In this document: piece after piece, positions 1 through 7,237 of the stretch
Layout of the letters: each line of letters begins with the position of its first letter
Position numbering within the stretch: the first letter of the stretch is position 1
NCBI GenBank assembly: GCA_037131165.1
Contig: JBAXRO010000051.1
Location: forward strand, 1-13,721
Source: WLNJ01 sp037131165
GTDB taxonomy: Bacteria > Actinomycetota > Thermoleophilia > Solirubrobacterales > Solirubrobacteraceae
DNA length: 13,721 bases
Direction: 5' to 3'
The notes under the pieces: model-generated
Database searches by the model: none
Told to the model about the DNA's origin: nothing
What the model saw: the letters and a program-made list of their open reading frames with translations, nothing else
Program-made: the position numbers and the translations under genes

Positions 1-3
1 ACC

Positions 4-30
4 CGGGTCGGCGGCGGCCGCCCGGACCCG
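4..30 (+). terminator. GC-rich hairpin upstream of typA
   Basis: CGGGTC at 4-9 pairs with GACCCG at 25-30. Inside it GGCGG (10-14) can pair with CCGCC (18-22), leaving a 3-nt loop and a 2-nt bulge. No T-tract follows. It could terminate a gene left of the window or be a structured leader of typA, and the window edge prevents a choice between these. Confidence 0.35.
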
Positions 31-43
31 CCATGATCAGCGG

Positions 44-1888
44 GTGACTGAACGCAGGGACATCCGCAACGTGGCGATCGTCGCTCACGTCGACCACGGC
101 AAGACGACGCTCGTCGACGCCATGCTCTGGCAGTCGGGCGCCTTCCGCCAGGGCCAGGACGTGGCCGACAGGGTCATGGACTCGATGGACCTCGAGCGCG
201 AGAAGGGCATCACGATCCTCGCCAAGAACACGTCCGTCCGCCACGGCGACGTCAAGCTGAACATCATCGACACCCCCGGCCACGCCGACTTCGGAGGCGA
301 GGTCGAGCGGGGGCTGTTCATGGTCGACGGGGTCCTCCTGCTGGTGGACGCGAGCGAAGGCCCGCTTCCGCAGACGAGGTTCGTCCTGCGCAAGGCGCTC
401 GAGCGGCGCCTGCCGGTGATCCTGATCGTCAACAAGGTCGACAGACCCGACGCGAGGATCTCCGAGGTCGTGGGCGAAGTCGAGGACCTCTTTCTCGACC
501 TCGGAGCCGACGAGGAGCAGATCGAGTTCCCCGTCGTCTACTGCAACGCCAAGGCAGGCCAGGCATCGCTGACCGAAGGCGAACTGGCCGAAGACCTCAA
601 GCCGCTGATGGACCTGCTCGTCGAGCACATCCCCGCCCCCTCGTTCGAGGAGGGCCACCCGATGCAGCTGCGCGTCACCAACCTCGACGCCTCGCCCTAC
701 GTCGGCCGCCTGGCGATCTGCCGGGTCCACGAGGGCACCGTCAGGGCCGGCCAGCAGGTCGCATGGTGCAGGCGCGACGGAACGATCGAGCAGGCAAAGA
801 TCACCGAACTGTTCGTGACCGAAGCCCTCGAACGGGTGCCGGCCGACGAGGCTGGCCCGGGCGAGATCGTCGCCCTCGCCGGAATCGAGGAGATCAACAT
901 CGGCGAGACGATCGCCGACCCCGACGATCCCCGGCCGATGGAGCTGATCGCCGTGGACGAGCCGAGCCTCGGAGTCACCCTGGGGATCAACACCTCGCCG
1001 CTTGCCGGCAAGGACGGCAGCAAGCTGACCGCCCGCCAGATCCGCGCCCGGCTCGACCAGGAGCTGATCGGCAATGTGGCGATCCGGGTCCTCGACACCG
1101 ACCGACCTGACGCATGGGAGGTCCAGGGACGAGGCGAGCTGGCGCTCGCGATCCTCGTCGAGCAGCTCAGGCGGGAAGGCTTTGAACTGACAGTCGGCCA
1201 GCCGCGGGTCCTCACCCGCGAGGTCGACGGAGTGCTCAACGAGCCGGTCGAGAGCCTGACGATCGACGTGCCCGAGGAGCACGTCGGCTCAGTGACTCAG
1301 CTGCTCGCCGCCCGCAAGGGCCGGATGGAACAGATGAGCAACCACGGGACCGGCTGGGTCCGGATGGACTACCTCGTTCCAGCCCGCGGGCTGATCGGCT
1401 TCCGGACCGAGTTCCTGACCGAGACCCGGGGCACCGGGATCGCCCACCACGTGTTCGACCGTTGGGAGCCGTGGGCCGGCGAGATCAAGACGAGGACCTC
1501 CGGCTCGCTCGTCTCCGACCGCTCGGGGCCCGTGACGGCGTTCGCCTGCTTCGCGATGCAGGAGCGTGGATCGCTGTTCGTCGAACCCGGCGACGAGGTC
1601 TACGAGGGGATGATCGTCGGCGAGAACTCCCGCTCCGACGACCTCGATGTCAACGCGGTCAGGGAGAAGAAGCTGACGAACATCCGCTCCTCGACCGCCG
1701 ACGAGCTCGTCCGCCTCGTACCCAAGCGTGAACTCTCGCTCGACCAGGCGTTCGAGTTCCTCCGCGAGGACGAGGCTGTCGAAGTGACGCCGAACTTCGT
1801 TCGCCTGCGCAAGGAGACTCTCGACCAGGTCGGACGGGTCAAGGAGCAGCGCCGCAGGACCAGGGGCGAAGCCCCGGCCAACGCCTGA
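44..1888 (+). CDS. typA: Translational GTPase TypA/BipA
   Basis: This 614-aa protein is a ribosome-associated GTPase of the EF-G/LepA superfamily, implicated in ribosome assembly and stress or cold adaptation. The full G-domain signature is visible: P-loop AHVDHGKT at residues 14-21, the switch I segment with EKGITI near 53-58, DTPGHADF at 76-83 and NKVD at 130-133. The middle and C-terminal parts carry the usual TypA stretches, such as GRGELALAIL and PARGLIGFRTEF, and the length is normal for the family. The GTG at 44 gives the canonical N-terminus (MTERRDIRNVAIVAHVDHGKT) with no clear Shine-Dalgarno sequence. A 4-codon ATG mini-frame (33-47) overlaps this start and is probably chance. The gene appears monocistronic, since a hairpin follows it. 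Family assignment is firm; its physiological role in this organism is inferred. Confidence 0.97.
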   Translation: MTERRDIRNVAIVAHVDHGKTTLVDAMLWQSGAFRQGQDVADRVMDSMDLEREKGITILAKNTSVRHGDVKLNIIDTPGHADFGGEVERGLFMVDGVLLLVDASEGPLPQTRFVLRKALERRLPVILIVNKVDRPDARISEVVGEVEDLFLDLGADEEQIEFPVVYCNAKAGQASLTEGELAEDLKPLMDLLVEHIPAPSFEEGHPMQLRVTNLDASPYVGRLAICRVHEGTVRAGQQVAWCRRDGTIEQAKITELFVTEALERVPADEAGPGEIVALAGIEEINIGETIADPDDPRPMELIAVDEPSLGVTLGINTSPLAGKDGSKLTARQIRARLDQELIGNVAIRVLDTDRPDAWEVQGRGELALAILVEQLRREGFELTVGQPRVLTREVDGVLNEPVESLTIDVPEEHVGSVTQLLAARKGRMEQMSNHGTGWVRMDYLVPARGLIGFRTEFLTETRGTGIAHHVFDRWEPWAGEIKTRTSGSLVSDRSGPVTAFACFAMQERGSLFVEPGDEVYEGMIVGENSRSDDLDVNAVREKKLTNIRSSTADELVRLVPKRELSLDQAFEFLREDEAVEVTPNFVRLRKETLDQVGRVKEQRRRTRGEAPANA

Positions 1889-1941
1889 CCGGCAGCTGTC
1901 GCCGGCTCGCGGGCTCGCCCCTCCCCGGTCGCCGGGCTGAT

Positions 1942-1980
1942 CCGGGCAGCGCCTGAGCGCCGTGCTCAGGCTGCGACCGG
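1942..1980 (+). terminator. Probable terminator hairpin after typA
   Basis: CCTGAGC (1952-1958) pairs perfectly with GCTCAGG (1964-1970) around a 5-nt loop. The stem is extended by GCAG (1946-1949) with CTGC (1971-1974) across a 2-nt bulge, and possibly by CCGG with CCGG outside that. There is no T-tract, as is common in high-GC Actinobacteria. It lies between the typA stop and the next gene, which supports separate transcription. Confidence 0.55.
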
Positions 1981-2002
1981 CGGATGGCCCAACGTCGCAG
2001 TA

Positions 2003-2021
2003 CGCTCCCCTCAAGGGAGCG
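2003..2021 (+). promoter_or_regulatory. Perfect inverted repeat just upstream of the GMC oxidoreductase RBS
   Basis: CGCTCCC (2003-2009) and GGGAGCG (2015-2021) form a perfect 7-bp dyad with a 5-nt loop (CTCAA), ending 5 nt before the AGGAGGG ribosome binding site. A TACGCT hexamer at 2001-2006 could serve as a -10 element and overlaps the left arm. The dyad could be an operator or a leader hairpin. The dyad is directly visible; its function is inferred. Confidence 0.4.
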
Positions 2022-2026
2022 AGACG

Positions 2027-2033
2027 AGGAGGG
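2027..2033 (+). promoter_or_regulatory. Strong ribosome binding site that fixes the GMC oxidoreductase start
   Basis: AGGAGGG lies four bases before the ATG at 2038. It makes that ATG the start rather than the upstream in-frame GTG/ATG region beginning near 1984. Confidence 0.8.
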
Positions 2034-2037
2034 TCCG

Positions 2038-4035
2038 ATGTCACAGTCACTGTCCAACGAGCAGCGAGCAACACTCACGGCGGCGTGTGACACGTTCGTG
2101 CCGCCTCTCGACCACTCTCCGGACCCCCATGGACTCTGGTCGCGCAAGGCCTCCGACGTCGGGGCCGACGCGATCCTCGCGATGACGATCGAGGCGATGC
2201 CCCCCGAGCAGTTCACCGGCCTCTGCCAGTTGCTCGACGCCCTCGAGCAACAGGGCTTCGCGGGTTCGTCGCGACTGTCGCGCGAGCAAATCCTCAAGAA
2301 CCTCTCGCTGCTCGGCGGCGACGCGGCCACAGGTGTGAGGGCGCTCCAAGGCCTGACGATGTTCTTCGCATACGGCCTGCCGACCGATCCCGCCACCGGC
2401 CGCAACCCGAACTGGGACGCATTCGGTTATCCGGGTCCCGTCGCACCACCCCCGCAGGTCCCCAAGCCGATCACCCCGACCGCACCGGAGGGCGACTCGC
2501 TCGAGCTGGAGGCCGACGTCGTGATCGTCGGCTCAGGAGCGGGCGGCGGCGTGATCGCCGGGACGCTCGCCCGTCAGGGTCTCGACGTAGTCGTGCTCGA
2601 GGCCGGCAAGTACCTCAACGAGTCGGACTTCCTGATGCTCGAGATCCCTGCCTTCATGAACTCCTACTGGCGAGGAGGGCCAACCCCGACCGCCGACATG
2701 AACGTCTCGATCCAGGCGGGCGCGGGGCTGGGCGGCGGCACCGTGATCAACTGGACCAACTGCCTCAAGACCCGCGAATGGGTGCGCGGCCAGTGGGCCG
2801 ACGAGTTCGGCCTCGAGGGCCTCGACGGATCGGAGTTCGACCGCCACATGGACTCGGTCCTGACCCGGATCTCGGCCAACCCGGACTGCTCCGACCTCAA
2901 CGGCCCTCAGCAGCAGATGGAGGCCGGCGCCGAGGCGCTCGGGTGGAGCTTCACTCGAACGACCCGCAATACCGACCCCGCGACATACGACCCGTTGGTC
3001 GCCGGCTTCATGGGCTTCGGCGACCCCTCCGGCTCGAAACAGTCGACCCTCAACACCTACCTCCAGGACGCGTTCGACTCGGGGGCGAGGATCGTCGTCG
3101 GCGCTTCGGCCCGCAAGGTGCTCGTGGACGCAGGCAAGGCCGCCGGGGTCGAGGCTGTCTGGACAGACCCGGAGTCGGGTCGAACCGCCGCAGTCACCGT
3201 CCGGGCCTCGAAGGTCGTCGTGGCGGCCGGCTCGCTCGAGTCGCCCGCCCTGCTGCTTCGCTCCGGGATCGGCGGTCCCGCAGCCGGCGACTACCTGCGC
3301 CTCCACCCCTGCACAGCTGTCCTCGGTAACTACAGCGAGGACATGAAGGCATGGTGGGGACCTCCCCACGCCGCCCTCGTGGATGAGTTCGCGGACGTCG
3401 GCGACGGCTGGGGTTGGCTGATCGAAGGTGCCCAGTACACGACTGCGGTCGCAGCGGCGGCCGTCCCCTTCACCACTGCCGAGGACCACAAGCTGGCAAT
3501 GGAGAACTTCTCGCACTCCGCTTCGTTCATCGGGCTCCTGCGCGATCGCGGCCACGGCCGGGTGACGCTCGACGACAGCGGCGAGGGCCTGCCCCACTAC
3601 TCGATGACCGATCCGGTCGACATCGCCAACAGCCGTGATGCGATCGAGAGCCAGATCCGCCTGCACTTCGCAGCCGGGGCGAACTCGATCACCTCGCTCG
3701 CCGAGGGAGTGCCGACTTGGCGGCGCGGCGACGACCTCGAATCGTTCATCTCCCGCTGTCGGCGGATGCCGCTGCGGGCAGGCGGCCAGAGGCTCTTCTC
3801 GGCGCACCAGATGGGGTCGTGCCGGATGGGCCTCGACCCGGCGACCTCGGTGGCGAACCCGTGGGGCGAGCTGCACGACACACCCGGGGTCTGGATCGGA
3901 GACGCCTCCGCCTTCCCGACTGCTTCGGGAACCAACCCGATGGTCACGGTGATGGCACTCGCCCACCGCACAGCCGAGGCAATCAGCGGCAAGACCGACG
4001 ACTCACCAGCCCCAGCGCTCGCGCAGCGCTCCTGA
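2038..4035 (+). CDS. GMC-family FAD oxidoreductase, long-chain fatty alcohol oxidase-like
   Basis: This 665-aa flavoprotein is predicted to oxidise a primary, probably long-chain, alcohol to an aldehyde. The ADP-binding motif GSGAGG sits at residues 165-170, with the ribose-binding acidic residue E188 in VVVLEAGK. The GMC C-terminal domain has SAHQMGSCRMG (active-site His near 590) and GTNPM (Asn near 633). The roughly 130-residue N-terminal extension begins LSNEQRATLTAACDTFVP, resembling the segment preceding the FAD domain in plant and bacterial fatty alcohol oxidases. No signal peptide or clear membrane span is seen, so it is probably cytoplasmic or peripheral. It is the first gene of a likely operon with an aldehyde dehydrogenase 18 bp downstream, which fits the alcohol-to-aldehyde step. 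The substrate is inferred; other GMC alcohol dehydrogenases cannot be excluded. Confidence 0.88.
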   Translation: MSQSLSNEQRATLTAACDTFVPPLDHSPDPHGLWSRKASDVGADAILAMTIEAMPPEQFTGLCQLLDALEQQGFAGSSRLSREQILKNLSLLGGDAATGVRALQGLTMFFAYGLPTDPATGRNPNWDAFGYPGPVAPPPQVPKPITPTAPEGDSLELEADVVIVGSGAGGGVIAGTLARQGLDVVVLEAGKYLNESDFLMLEIPAFMNSYWRGGPTPTADMNVSIQAGAGLGGGTVINWTNCLKTREWVRGQWADEFGLEGLDGSEFDRHMDSVLTRISANPDCSDLNGPQQQMEAGAEALGWSFTRTTRNTDPATYDPLVAGFMGFGDPSGSKQSTLNTYLQDAFDSGARIVVGASARKVLVDAGKAAGVEAVWTDPESGRTAAVTVRASKVVVAAGSLESPALLLRSGIGGPAAGDYLRLHPCTAVLGNYSEDMKAWWGPPHAALVDEFADVGDGWGWLIEGAQYTTAVAAAAVPFTTAEDHKLAMENFSHSASFIGLLRDRGHGRVTLDDSGEGLPHYSMTDPVDIANSRDAIESQIRLHFAAGANSITSLAEGVPTWRRGDDLESFISRCRRMPLRAGGQRLFSAHQMGSCRMGLDPATSVANPWGELHDTPGVWIGDASAFPTASGTNPMVTVMALAHRTAEAISGKTDDSPAPALAQRS

Positions 4036-4043
4036 ACGGAACC

Positions 4044-4050
4044 GGAGAAG
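4044..4050 (+). promoter_or_regulatory. Ribosome binding site of the aldehyde dehydrogenase
   Basis: GGAGAAG in the 18-bp gap after the GMC gene ends three bases before the ATG at 4054. It supports that start and translational coupling within one transcript. Confidence 0.65.
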
Positions 4051-4053
4051 ACG

Positions 4054-5490
4054 ATGTCAGCTACAGGAACCGCAACGACCCACGACAGCCACTTCATCGC
4101 CGGCGAGTGGGTGACGGCCGAGTCGAGCGAGCGGCTCGAGGTGATCAACTCGGCGACCGAGCAGGTGATGGGTTCGGTGCCTGCCGGGACCGCGGAGGAG
4201 GTCGGTGCCGCCGTCGCCGCCGCTCAGGCGGCGTTCGGCGATTGGAGCGCCGTTCCGCCTTGGGAGCGGGCGCAGCTGATGGCAGCGGTGGGTGCGGAGC
4301 TGAGCGGGATGATGGAGGAGATCGCCGTCCTCGTTGCCCAGGAGCTGGGCATGCCTGTGGCACAGGCCGCAACGATCCAGGCCGGACTGCCGGCGATGAC
4401 GTTCGGTTCGATGCCCGAGCTGGTGGAGCAGGTCGAGTGGGAGCGGCGCATCGGCAACTCCCTGATCCTCAGCGAGCCGGTCGGCGTCGTCGGGGCGATC
4501 ACTCCGTGGAACTACCCGCTGCATCAAGTGGCCGCGAAGGTCGCTCCTGCCCTGACCGCCGGCTGCACGCTCGTTCTGAAGCCGAGCGAGGTGACACCGC
4601 TGACGGCTTTCCTGCTCGCCGAGGTGTTCGAGCGGGTTGGCCTTCCCGCCGGGGTGTTCAACCTCGTTTGCGGCACCGGTCCGGTGGTCGGCGAGGCGAT
4701 CGCCTCGCACCCCGGAGTGGACATGGTCTCCTTCACCGGCTCGACCGGCTCCGGCAAGCGGGTGTCAGAGCTGGCCGCCTCGACCGTCAAGAAGGTGTCG
4801 CTCGAGCTCGGCGGCAAGTCGGCGAACGTGGTCCTCGACGACGCGGACTTCACGCGGGCGATCCCGAACGGAGTTGCCAAGTGCTTCCTCAACTCGGGCC
4901 AGACCTGCAGCGCCCTGACCAGGATGCTCGTGCCGCGCAGCCGCCTGGCCGAAGCCGAAGCGATCGCGGCGGCCACGGCTGAGGCTTTTGCGCCGGGGGA
5001 CCCGTTCGAGCCGACGACCGTACTCGGGCCGCTCGTTTCCGCAGTACAGCGCGACAGGGTCCGTGGCTTCATCGAGCGCGGGATCGCCGAGGGAGCGAAG
5101 CTGGTCTGTGGCGGGCCGGAGGCCCCGGAGGGCCTTGAGACCGGATTCTTCGTCCGCCCGACAGTGTTCAGCGAAGTCGACAACTCGATGACGATCGCGC
5201 GGCAGGAGATCTTCGGACCGGTCCTCTCGATCATCCCGTACGACACCGAGGACGAGGCAGCCGGGATCGCCAACGACTCCGACTACGGGCTCGCCGGCGG
5301 TGTCTGGTCGGAGGACGAAGAACGAGCGACCGCCTTCGCCCGCAGGATGCGGACCGGTCAGGTCGAGGTCAACGGCGCCGCGTTCAACCCGATGGCACCG
5401 TTCGGCGGCTTCAAGCAGTCAGGTCACGGCCGCGAGCTCGGACCACTCGGTCTCGAGGAGTTCCTGACCGCGAAGTCGCTGCAGCTCTAG
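4054..5490 (+). CDS. NAD(P)-dependent aldehyde dehydrogenase
   Basis: This 478-aa member of the aldehyde dehydrogenase superfamily oxidises an aldehyde to the carboxylic acid. All key positions are present: TPWNYP at 150-155 with the oxyanion Asn153, the nucleotide-binding FTGSTGSGK at 227-235, the general base Glu251 in LELGGKS, and the nucleophile Cys285 in NSGQTCS. The C-terminus has the family motif PFGGFKQSGHGRE. The length is normal and there is no signal peptide, so it is a soluble cytoplasmic enzyme. It lies 18 bp after the GMC alcohol oxidase with its own ribosome binding site, so it is probably co-transcribed and takes that enzyme's aldehyde product. This is an inference from order. 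The specific substrate cannot be read from the sequence. Confidence 0.94.
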   Translation: MSATGTATTHDSHFIAGEWVTAESSERLEVINSATEQVMGSVPAGTAEEVGAAVAAAQAAFGDWSAVPPWERAQLMAAVGAELSGMMEEIAVLVAQELGMPVAQAATIQAGLPAMTFGSMPELVEQVEWERRIGNSLILSEPVGVVGAITPWNYPLHQVAAKVAPALTAGCTLVLKPSEVTPLTAFLLAEVFERVGLPAGVFNLVCGTGPVVGEAIASHPGVDMVSFTGSTGSGKRVSELAASTVKKVSLELGGKSANVVLDDADFTRAIPNGVAKCFLNSGQTCSALTRMLVPRSRLAEAEAIAAATAEAFAPGDPFEPTTVLGPLVSAVQRDRVRGFIERGIAEGAKLVCGGPEAPEGLETGFFVRPTVFSEVDNSMTIARQEIFGPVLSIIPYDTEDEAAGIANDSDYGLAGGVWSEDEERATAFARRMRTGQVEVNGAAFNPMAPFGGFKQSGHGRELGPLGLEEFLTAKSLQL

Positions 5491-5531
5491 GGAAACGAGC
5501 CTGACCCGGAGCTTCATCCTGCACGTGTATC

Positions 5532-5550
5532 GTCGCTCTCCTTGAGCGAC
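5532..5550 (+). promoter_or_regulatory. Perfect hairpin overlapping the TTG start of the carboxyltransferase gene
   Basis: GTCGCTC (5532-5538) and GAGCGAC (5544-5550) form a 7-bp dyad with loop TCCTT. The TTG start (5542-5544) has its two T's in the loop and its G at the base of the right arm. A TATCGT hexamer at 5528-5533 could be a -10 element of an internal promoter placing transcription start near the TTG. The dyad is visible directly; a regulatory role is inferred. Confidence 0.4.
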
Positions 5551-7116
5551 AACAGGATCGACCCGTCCGAGCACCCCGAGCTCGATGAACTCCTCGCCCG
5601 GATCGCACTGACGACGGACGAGGCACGACCCGACGCGGTCGCCAAGCGCCATGAGAGCGGCGGCCGCACCGCTCGGGAAAACATCGCGGACCTGATCGAC
5701 CCCGGCAGCTTCGTCGAATACGGCCGCTTCGCGGTGGCCGCGCAGCGAGCAAGGCGCGACCTCCAGGAATTGATCGAGCGGACCCCGGCCGACGGGTTGA
5801 TCGGCGGTACCGCGAGGGTCAACGGCGACCTCTTTGGCGACGGTGCCGCCTGCGCCGTGATCTCTTACGACTACACGGTGATCGCCGGCACCCAAGGGGC
5901 GCTCGGCCATCGCAAGAAGGACAGGCTGTTCGAGCTGATCGAGCGGATGCGCCTCCCCACCGTTCTCTACGCAGAGGGCGGCGGCGGTCGCCCTGGGGAC
6001 ACCGACTACCCGGTCGTCTCGGCTCTCGAGGTACGCGCCTTCGCACTCTGGGCCGCGCTGTCCGGCCTCGTCCCGAGGATCGCAGTCGTCAACGGCCGCT
6101 GCTTCGCCGGCAACGCCGTGCTCGCCGGCTGCTCGGACCTGATCGTCGCGACGGAGAGCTCGTCCCTCGGCATGGGCGGGCCGGCGATGATCGCCGGCGG
6201 CGGACTCGGTGACGTCCACCCCGACGAGGTCGGGCCGTCGGCGATGCAAAGCGCCAACGGCGTGATCGACGTGCTCGTCGCCGACGAGGCCGAAGCCACG
6301 GCCGTCGCCAAGCGCCTGGTCGGCTACTTCCAGGGGCGAACAGCCAAATTCGCCGCTCCCGATCAGGAGTTGCTCCGAACGGTGGTGCCGGAGCGCCAGC
6401 GCCGCGCCTACGACCCGCTGCCGATCGTCGAGACGATCTGCGACAGCGACTCCGTGACGGCGCTGCGCGAGGGCTTTGCCCCGGAGATGCTGACCGCTAT
6501 CGGGCGGATCGAGGGCCGGCCGGTCGGGGTGATCGCCAACGACTCGCGCCACATGGCCGGAGCGATCACCAGTGACGCCTCCGACAAGGCTGCTCGGCTG
6601 CTCCAGCTCTGCGAGGCCTTCGGGCTGCCGGTCATCTCGCTCGTCGACACGCCGGGGATGATGGTCGGCCCGAAGCACGAGGCGACCGGGATCGTCCGCC
6701 ATGGCTCCCGCCTGCTGCTGGCGGGAGCCGCGCTGACCGTTCCCCTCGTCGCGGTCGTGTTGCGCCGCGGGTACGGCCTCGGAGCACAGGCGATGATGGC
6801 CGGCAGCACCCACGAGCCCCTCCTCACCGTCGCTTGGCCGAGCGCGCACCTGGGCCCGATGGGCCTTGAGGGAGCGGTCAGGCTCGCACTCAGGAAAGAG
6901 CTCGAGGCGATCGATGACGAAGACGAACGGGAGCAGAGGGTCAGGGACCTGACCGCCCAGGCCGAGGAGAATGCGAAGGCGCTCAACTCGGCGACCCTGT
7001 TCGAGATCGACGACGTGATCGACCCGGCCGAAACCCGGCACCTGATCGCTTCGACGCTCGCTGCAGCCGAAGGCGCGGAGAGGCGACAGCGCCCCCGCTT
7101 CGTCGACTCCTGGTGA
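5542..7116 (+). CDS. Acyl-CoA carboxylase carboxyltransferase (beta) subunit
   Basis: This 524-aa protein belongs to the acetyl-/propionyl-CoA carboxylase carboxyltransferase family (both crotonase-like halves), which transfers CO2 from carboxybiotin to an acyl-CoA. Visible landmarks are EGGGGRPGDTD at 145-155, FAGNAVLAGCSD around 188-199, GPAMIAGGG near 213-221 and DTPGMMVGPKHEATG from 369. The C-terminus has the family-style VIDPAETR. The length fits PccB-type subunits. The start is uncertain. TTG at 5542 is the only initiation-type codon giving a full N-terminus; it has no Shine-Dalgarno sequence and lies in a perfect hairpin. The gene follows the aldehyde dehydrogenase by 51 bp with no terminator between them, so it is probably in the same operon. 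No biotin carboxylase or biotin carrier subunit is in the window, so the partner and the acyl-CoA substrate are unknown. Confidence 0.88.
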   Translation: MSDNRIDPSEHPELDELLARIALTTDEARPDAVAKRHESGGRTARENIADLIDPGSFVEYGRFAVAAQRARRDLQELIERTPADGLIGGTARVNGDLFGDGAACAVISYDYTVIAGTQGALGHRKKDRLFELIERMRLPTVLYAEGGGGRPGDTDYPVVSALEVRAFALWAALSGLVPRIAVVNGRCFAGNAVLAGCSDLIVATESSSLGMGGPAMIAGGGLGDVHPDEVGPSAMQSANGVIDVLVADEAEATAVAKRLVGYFQGRTAKFAAPDQELLRTVVPERQRRAYDPLPIVETICDSDSVTALREGFAPEMLTAIGRIEGRPVGVIANDSRHMAGAITSDASDKAARLLQLCEAFGLPVISLVDTPGMMVGPKHEATGIVRHGSRLLLAGAALTVPLVAVVLRRGYGLGAQAMMAGSTHEPLLTVAWPSAHLGPMGLEGAVRLALRKELEAIDDEDEREQRVRDLTAQAEENAKALNSATLFEIDDVIDPAETRHLIASTLAAAEGAERRQRPRFVDSW

Positions 7117-7128
7117 TCAGCCCCGCAA

Positions 7129-7144
7129 GGCGTCGAAACACGCC
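7129..7144 (+). terminator. Weak hairpin after the carboxyltransferase gene
   Basis: GGCGT (7129-7133) pairs with ACGCC (7140-7144) around a 6-nt loop, 12 bases after the stop codon. The stem is short and there is no T-tract. It is the only candidate terminator of the operon in the 121-bp gap before the next gene. Confidence 0.25.
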
Positions 7145-7222
7145 GTTGAGCCCAATCCCAACGGTTCCCGCGGATCCACCAAAGATTCGTTAAAACCTCC
7201 TCATCGACACCCGATCCTGGGG

Positions 7223-7228
7223 TACGGT
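7223..7228 (+). promoter_or_regulatory. Possible -10 element (TACGGT) before the RCC1-repeat gene
   Basis: TACGGT lies nine bases before the ATG at 7238, where no Shine-Dalgarno sequence is present. Transcription starting about seven bases downstream of the hexamer would give a leaderless or near-leaderless mRNA. No convincing -35 element was found at the right distance, so the call is weak. Confidence 0.3.
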
Positions 7229-7237
7229 TTGCCTGCA

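Noticed and set aside
2533..3966. 477-codon minus-strand open frame across the GMC gene
   Set aside because: It is a shadow of the GMC oxidoreductase, with no motif, no ribosome binding site and biased composition typical of antisense frames.
4014..4030. AGCGCT...AGCGCT inverted repeat at the end of the GMC gene
   Set aside because: It is a 6-bp self-complementary word repeated within Ala/Leu/Gln/Arg codons of the GMC C-terminus, followed directly by the next gene's ribosome binding site. A terminator inside this tight gene pair is unlikely.
5419..7041. Long open frame (540 codons) on the minus strand across the carboxyltransferase gene
   Set aside because: It is antisense to a well-identified enzyme. 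Long antisense frames are expected in GC-rich coding DNA because stop codons are rare. Its protein is low-complexity Arg/Gly/Asp-rich with no recognisable domain.
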